Assembly (NCBI GenBank): GCA_001544595.2
Contig: FCOH02000039.1
Location: forward strand, 1-44,251
Source of the DNA: Caballeronia peredens
GTDB lineage: Bacteria > Pseudomonadota > Gammaproteobacteria > Burkholderiales > Burkholderiaceae
Direction of reading: 5' to 3'
DNA: 44,251 bases
In this document: piece after piece, positions 42,014 to 44,251 of the stretch
Numbering within the stretch: the stretch's first letter is position 1
How the letters are laid out: each line of letters begins with the position of its first letter
Position numbers and translations under genes: made by a program
The notes under the pieces: generated by a model
What the model was told of the DNA's origin: nothing
Database searches by the model: none
What the model saw: only the letters and a program-made list of their open reading frames with translations

Positions 42014-42494
42014 AGCTCGCTGAAAACTCGAGTCATTGTGAGTAAGTACTAGACGGCATGGGGCCTTCCCTATGCCGGCTATCGACTTCTCGTGCAGTAG
42101 TGGCGCTGATGACCCATCGCCGTTCTCGTCTCCCTCTCAAGGGGCCACATAATCCATGCCCCGGCTTCCCGCGCTCCTTAAACATAAGGCGTTCACAGCG
42201 ATTTCATATCAAAATCTGATAAAAATTGTTTAACCGCAAGGTTAATACCGCCCTTCCGATTGCGCGTTATCAAAATGTAATGTATATACACCATCTAGAT
42301 GTATCTATCACTCCAATTTATAATTAGTTATACTATCTTTTTCTAATATTTCGAGTACTGCAATCTATCGAACACAACAATTCATATTCCTAACCGTTTA
42401 ATGTAATAACCGCCATAAAAATCCGCACGTCGATTTCGACAAGCGGATTTACTTCTATTTCAATACCCACGACCAGGGTATGAGAGTAAAAATA
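42014..42494. other. Long AT-rich intergenic region before the subtilase gene
   Basis: No gene is seen in this 481-bp gap. From about 42180 the composition drops sharply to AT-rich sequence, unlike the rest of the window. It holds a hairpin CGGCAT (42054-42059)/ATGCCG (42072-42077), a TTAACC-GCAA-GGTTAA hairpin with GNRA-type loop (42230-42245), the palindrome CATCTAGATG (42292-42301) and the leader hairpin at 42419-42450. It probably marks the edge of acquired DNA. Confidence 0.6.
42419..42450 (+). promoter_or_regulatory. Leader hairpin upstream of the subtilase gene
   Basis: AAATCCGC (42419-42426) pairs with GCGGATTT (42443-42450), with an inner GTCG/CGAC stem and a short ATTT loop. It lies 44 bp before the start codon. 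It may be a leader structure or the terminator of an earlier transcript, with few T residues after it. Confidence 0.5.
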
Positions 42495-44177
42495 ATGAGA
42501 ATAAAACTTGCTGGAATATCAGTCATTGCGCTAAGCATCCTTTCTGCGTGCGGCGGGGGTACGGGCACCACCGCCGCGCCGCAATCCATAGTAAAAATCC
42601 AGGAAGCGTCCTCACAGCTCGCGGCAACAAGAAAAGTGGCCTCAAACGAGATTCCTGTTTCTTTCGCGTCGCGCGCGAATGTGAGCGGAATCTTGGAGGA
42701 TGGTCAGTATGACCGATTTATTGTCTACTACCGGACAAACGGCTTGCTCAAAGGTTCCGGCGATAGCAGCACGGCTGCCTCTAATAATGCACGCGTTGCG
42801 AGCGCAAGGAATGTTGCAATCGCCGAAAAAAGCATCACAGGCACTAAAGGACACGTGATACAGACCGCCAGAGGGATGAATGCCTCAGAAACGCAGGCAT
42901 TCATGGTCGAGTACTTGAAGAGCGCTGACGTTGAGTACATCGAGCCAGATCTGATCGTGCATCCGACGCTGGTGCCCAATGACGCCCGTTACGGCGAGCA
43001 ATGGGGCATGTCAGGAGGGGCTGCCGGCATCTCGTTGCCCGACGCTTGGGACAAGTCAACCGGGAAAGGGGTCGTTGTCGCAGTCGTCGACACGGGAATT
43101 ACCGCCCACAGCGACCTCAACACTCAAGTGCTGCCGGGCTATAACTTCATAGCCGACGCGCGATTCGACCGAAACAGAAACGGCCGCTCTTCCGACGCGT
43201 CCGACCCAGGGGACTGGCTGCAAGTCGGCGATTCGTGTCCGGCGTCCGGCGGCCCTTACTACGAGCACAACTCGACGTGGCATGGTACTCACGTCGCGGG
43301 AATTATCGCCGCGAACACGAACAACGGCGTCGGAGTAGCCGGCACGGCTTTCAATAGCAAGATACTTCCCGTTCGCGCTCTCGGCCGCTGCGGCGGCTTT
43401 ACATCCGATATCAACGACGCCATCGTTTGGGCGTCCGGCGGATCCGTTCCCGGAATTCCTGATAATCCGAACCCAGCCAAGGTGATCAACTTGAGCGTCA
43501 GCGGAAATGGGCAATGCAGCAAAACTTCCCAAGACGCGATCGACATTGCTCGTAGTCGCGGAGCGATCGTGGTGCACGCCGCTGGCAATCTTAACGTCGA
43601 TGCGGCGCAAACCTATCCGTCGCCAGCATGTCAGGGCATCATCGTAGTCGGCGCTACCAATTCCTCAGCTGATCGGGCTTGGTTTTCGAATTACGGTTCC
43701 CTGGTCGACGTCATGGCTCCCGGCGATAACATCCTTTCCACTTCGAACACCGGCCCTAAGGGTCCTGAAGGCGAGGGTTATGTTTATATGTCCGGCACGT
43801 CGCAGGCGACGCCACATGTCGCCGGGGTCGTTGCGCTGATGTTGGGGCAGCAACCCGACCTCACGCTGGATCAAATTAAGGGTTACATCAAATCAACGAC
43901 CAAGCCGATGGTCGACCGCTGCCCGGAAGGATGCGGCGCGGGTCTCATCAATGCGAACAAGGCGCTTCAAATCCTGCCTAGTCCCATTGATGGCGACTTG
44001 CCTCAAACGCACTTGGGAGACAGTGGATATTCGTTAAAGGCGGACAAGGCAAAGGGAGCAATTTATAGAATAGAGATTCCCGACAGCGCCGAAATGCTTA
44101 AGCTAGATTTTCTTAACGTCAAACAGGTGGAGGTGAGACACGAGTTCGATCCGGTCTGGAGCGAATGTGCCTACTGA
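42495..44177 (+). CDS. S8-family (subtilisin-like) serine protease lipoprotein, C-terminally truncated
   Basis: A 560-residue secreted protease. MRIKLAGISVIALSILSAC is a lipoprotein signal with Cys19. A propeptide-like region extends to about 155. The catalytic triad is Asp199 (VVDTGI), His263 (HGTHVAG) and Ser436 (GTSQATPHVAG), with oxyanion Asn365 (AAGN). A linker is followed by the start of a pre-peptidase C-terminal-like domain (about 515-545), then VRHEFDPVWSECAY and a stop that belongs to an IS terminus. It resembles B. pseudomallei MprA-type proteases. I prefer 42495 (GAGAG 8 nt upstream); ATG 42480 is in frame. Composition is more AT-rich than neighbouring genes. Confidence 0.83.
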   Translation: MRIKLAGISVIALSILSACGGGTGTTAAPQSIVKIQEASSQLAATRKVASNEIPVSFASRANVSGILEDGQYDRFIVYYRTNGLLKGSGDSSTAASNNARVASARNVAIAEKSITGTKGHVIQTARGMNASETQAFMVEYLKSADVEYIEPDLIVHPTLVPNDARYGEQWGMSGGAAGISLPDAWDKSTGKGVVVAVVDTGITAHSDLNTQVLPGYNFIADARFDRNRNGRSSDASDPGDWLQVGDSCPASGGPYYEHNSTWHGTHVAGIIAANTNNGVGVAGTAFNSKILPVRALGRCGGFTSDINDAIVWASGGSVPGIPDNPNPAKVINLSVSGNGQCSKTSQDAIDIARSRGAIVVHAAGNLNVDAAQTYPSPACQGIIVVGATNSSADRAWFSNYGSLVDVMAPGDNILSTSNTGPKGPEGEGYVYMSGTSQATPHVAGVVALMLGQQPDLTLDQIKGYIKSTTKPMVDRCPEGCGAGLINANKALQILPSPIDGDLPQTHLGDSGYSLKADKAKGAIYRIEIPDSAEMLKLDFLNVKQVEVRHEFDPVWSECAY

Positions 44178-44251
44178 ACCGCCCCGGGAATCGTGGAGGC
44201 TGGTTGGTTTAAGTTAATGCGGGTTCGGCGACCGGTGTTGCAAGTTGCCGA
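44175..44251 (-). mobile_element. Probable right end of an IS3-family insertion sequence (partial)
   Basis: TGAACCGCCCCGGGAATCGT begins at 44175 and continues GGAGGC. The reverse complement GCCTCCACGATTCCCGGGGC ending GGTTCA is, from memory, typical of IS3-family terminal repeats. The element would continue beyond 44251. Its first three bases supply the stop codon of the protease gene. No transposase is visible in the remaining 77 bp. Confidence 0.5.

Noticed and set aside
42046..42180. Possible gene remnant after the aldo/keto reductase
   Set aside because: No frame longer than a few dozen codons, no motif and no ribosome site; only hairpins are seen.

Overview
The window is GC-rich, densely coded DNA from a beta-proteobacterium of the Burkholderiaceae, most likely Caballeronia or Paraburkholderia. 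This rests on recognising protein families (DUF4148 secreted proteins, a Burkholderia-type trimeric porin, a phenylacetate epoxidase gene, a 2-ketogluconate operon, a MprA-like subtilase) and on codon use. No database search was possible. No rRNA, tRNA or CRISPR array is visible.

Layout. 1-176 is the 5' end of paaA on the minus strand, with a PaaR-like operator behind it. 516-1548 is a divergent pair of DUF4148 genes with matching promoters. 1784-7847 holds envelope and unknown genes: a lipoprotein, a small secreted protein, a DUF2235 hydrolase, a large membrane protein with a duplicated N-terminal module, and an SDR oxidoreductase. 7954-16494 has a porin, a Rieske oxygenase, a divergent LysR/EamA pair, a DUF938 methyltransferase, an ankyrin protein and a PRC-barrel protein. 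16526-25389 has an MFS carrier, a pyridine nucleotide-disulfide oxidoreductase, a cation/proton antiporter, a P-loop kinase-like protein, a saccharopine/lysine dehydrogenase-like gene next to an Lrp regulator, and a LysR gene divergent from a Spy-like periplasmic protein.

The two best-defined systems lie in the right half. The minus-strand operon kguE-kguK-kguT-kguD-ptxS (32062 to 26581) should take up, phosphorylate and reduce 2-ketogluconate to 6-phosphogluconate. A perfect 14-bp PtxS-like palindrome sits just before kguE. The repressor stop codon abuts the start of a YhfC-type intramembrane protease, which is followed by a small unknown gene. Next to it, a CysB/YeiE-like LysR regulator diverges from a YeiH-type putative sulfite/sulfate exporter. 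That gene is followed, after a strong hairpin, by a three-gene molybdoenzyme (soeABC-like: catalytic subunit without a Tat signal, four-cluster ferredoxin subunit, DmsC-type anchor). Together they look like a sulfite efflux and oxidation module.

The right end carries a Cys/Met-metabolism PLP enzyme, a glutathione transferase and an aldo/keto reductase. After these comes an abrupt AT-rich stretch (about 42180-42480) and a subtilase lipoprotein gene of different composition. Its stop codon lies in what looks like the terminal inverted repeat of an IS3-family element running off the window, so the right edge is probably an acquired, rearranged region. Several intergenic spacers share a motif resembling TTGCGTTTTGCAT/ATGCAAAACGCAA, including a perfect 20-bp inverted repeat at 14394-14450.
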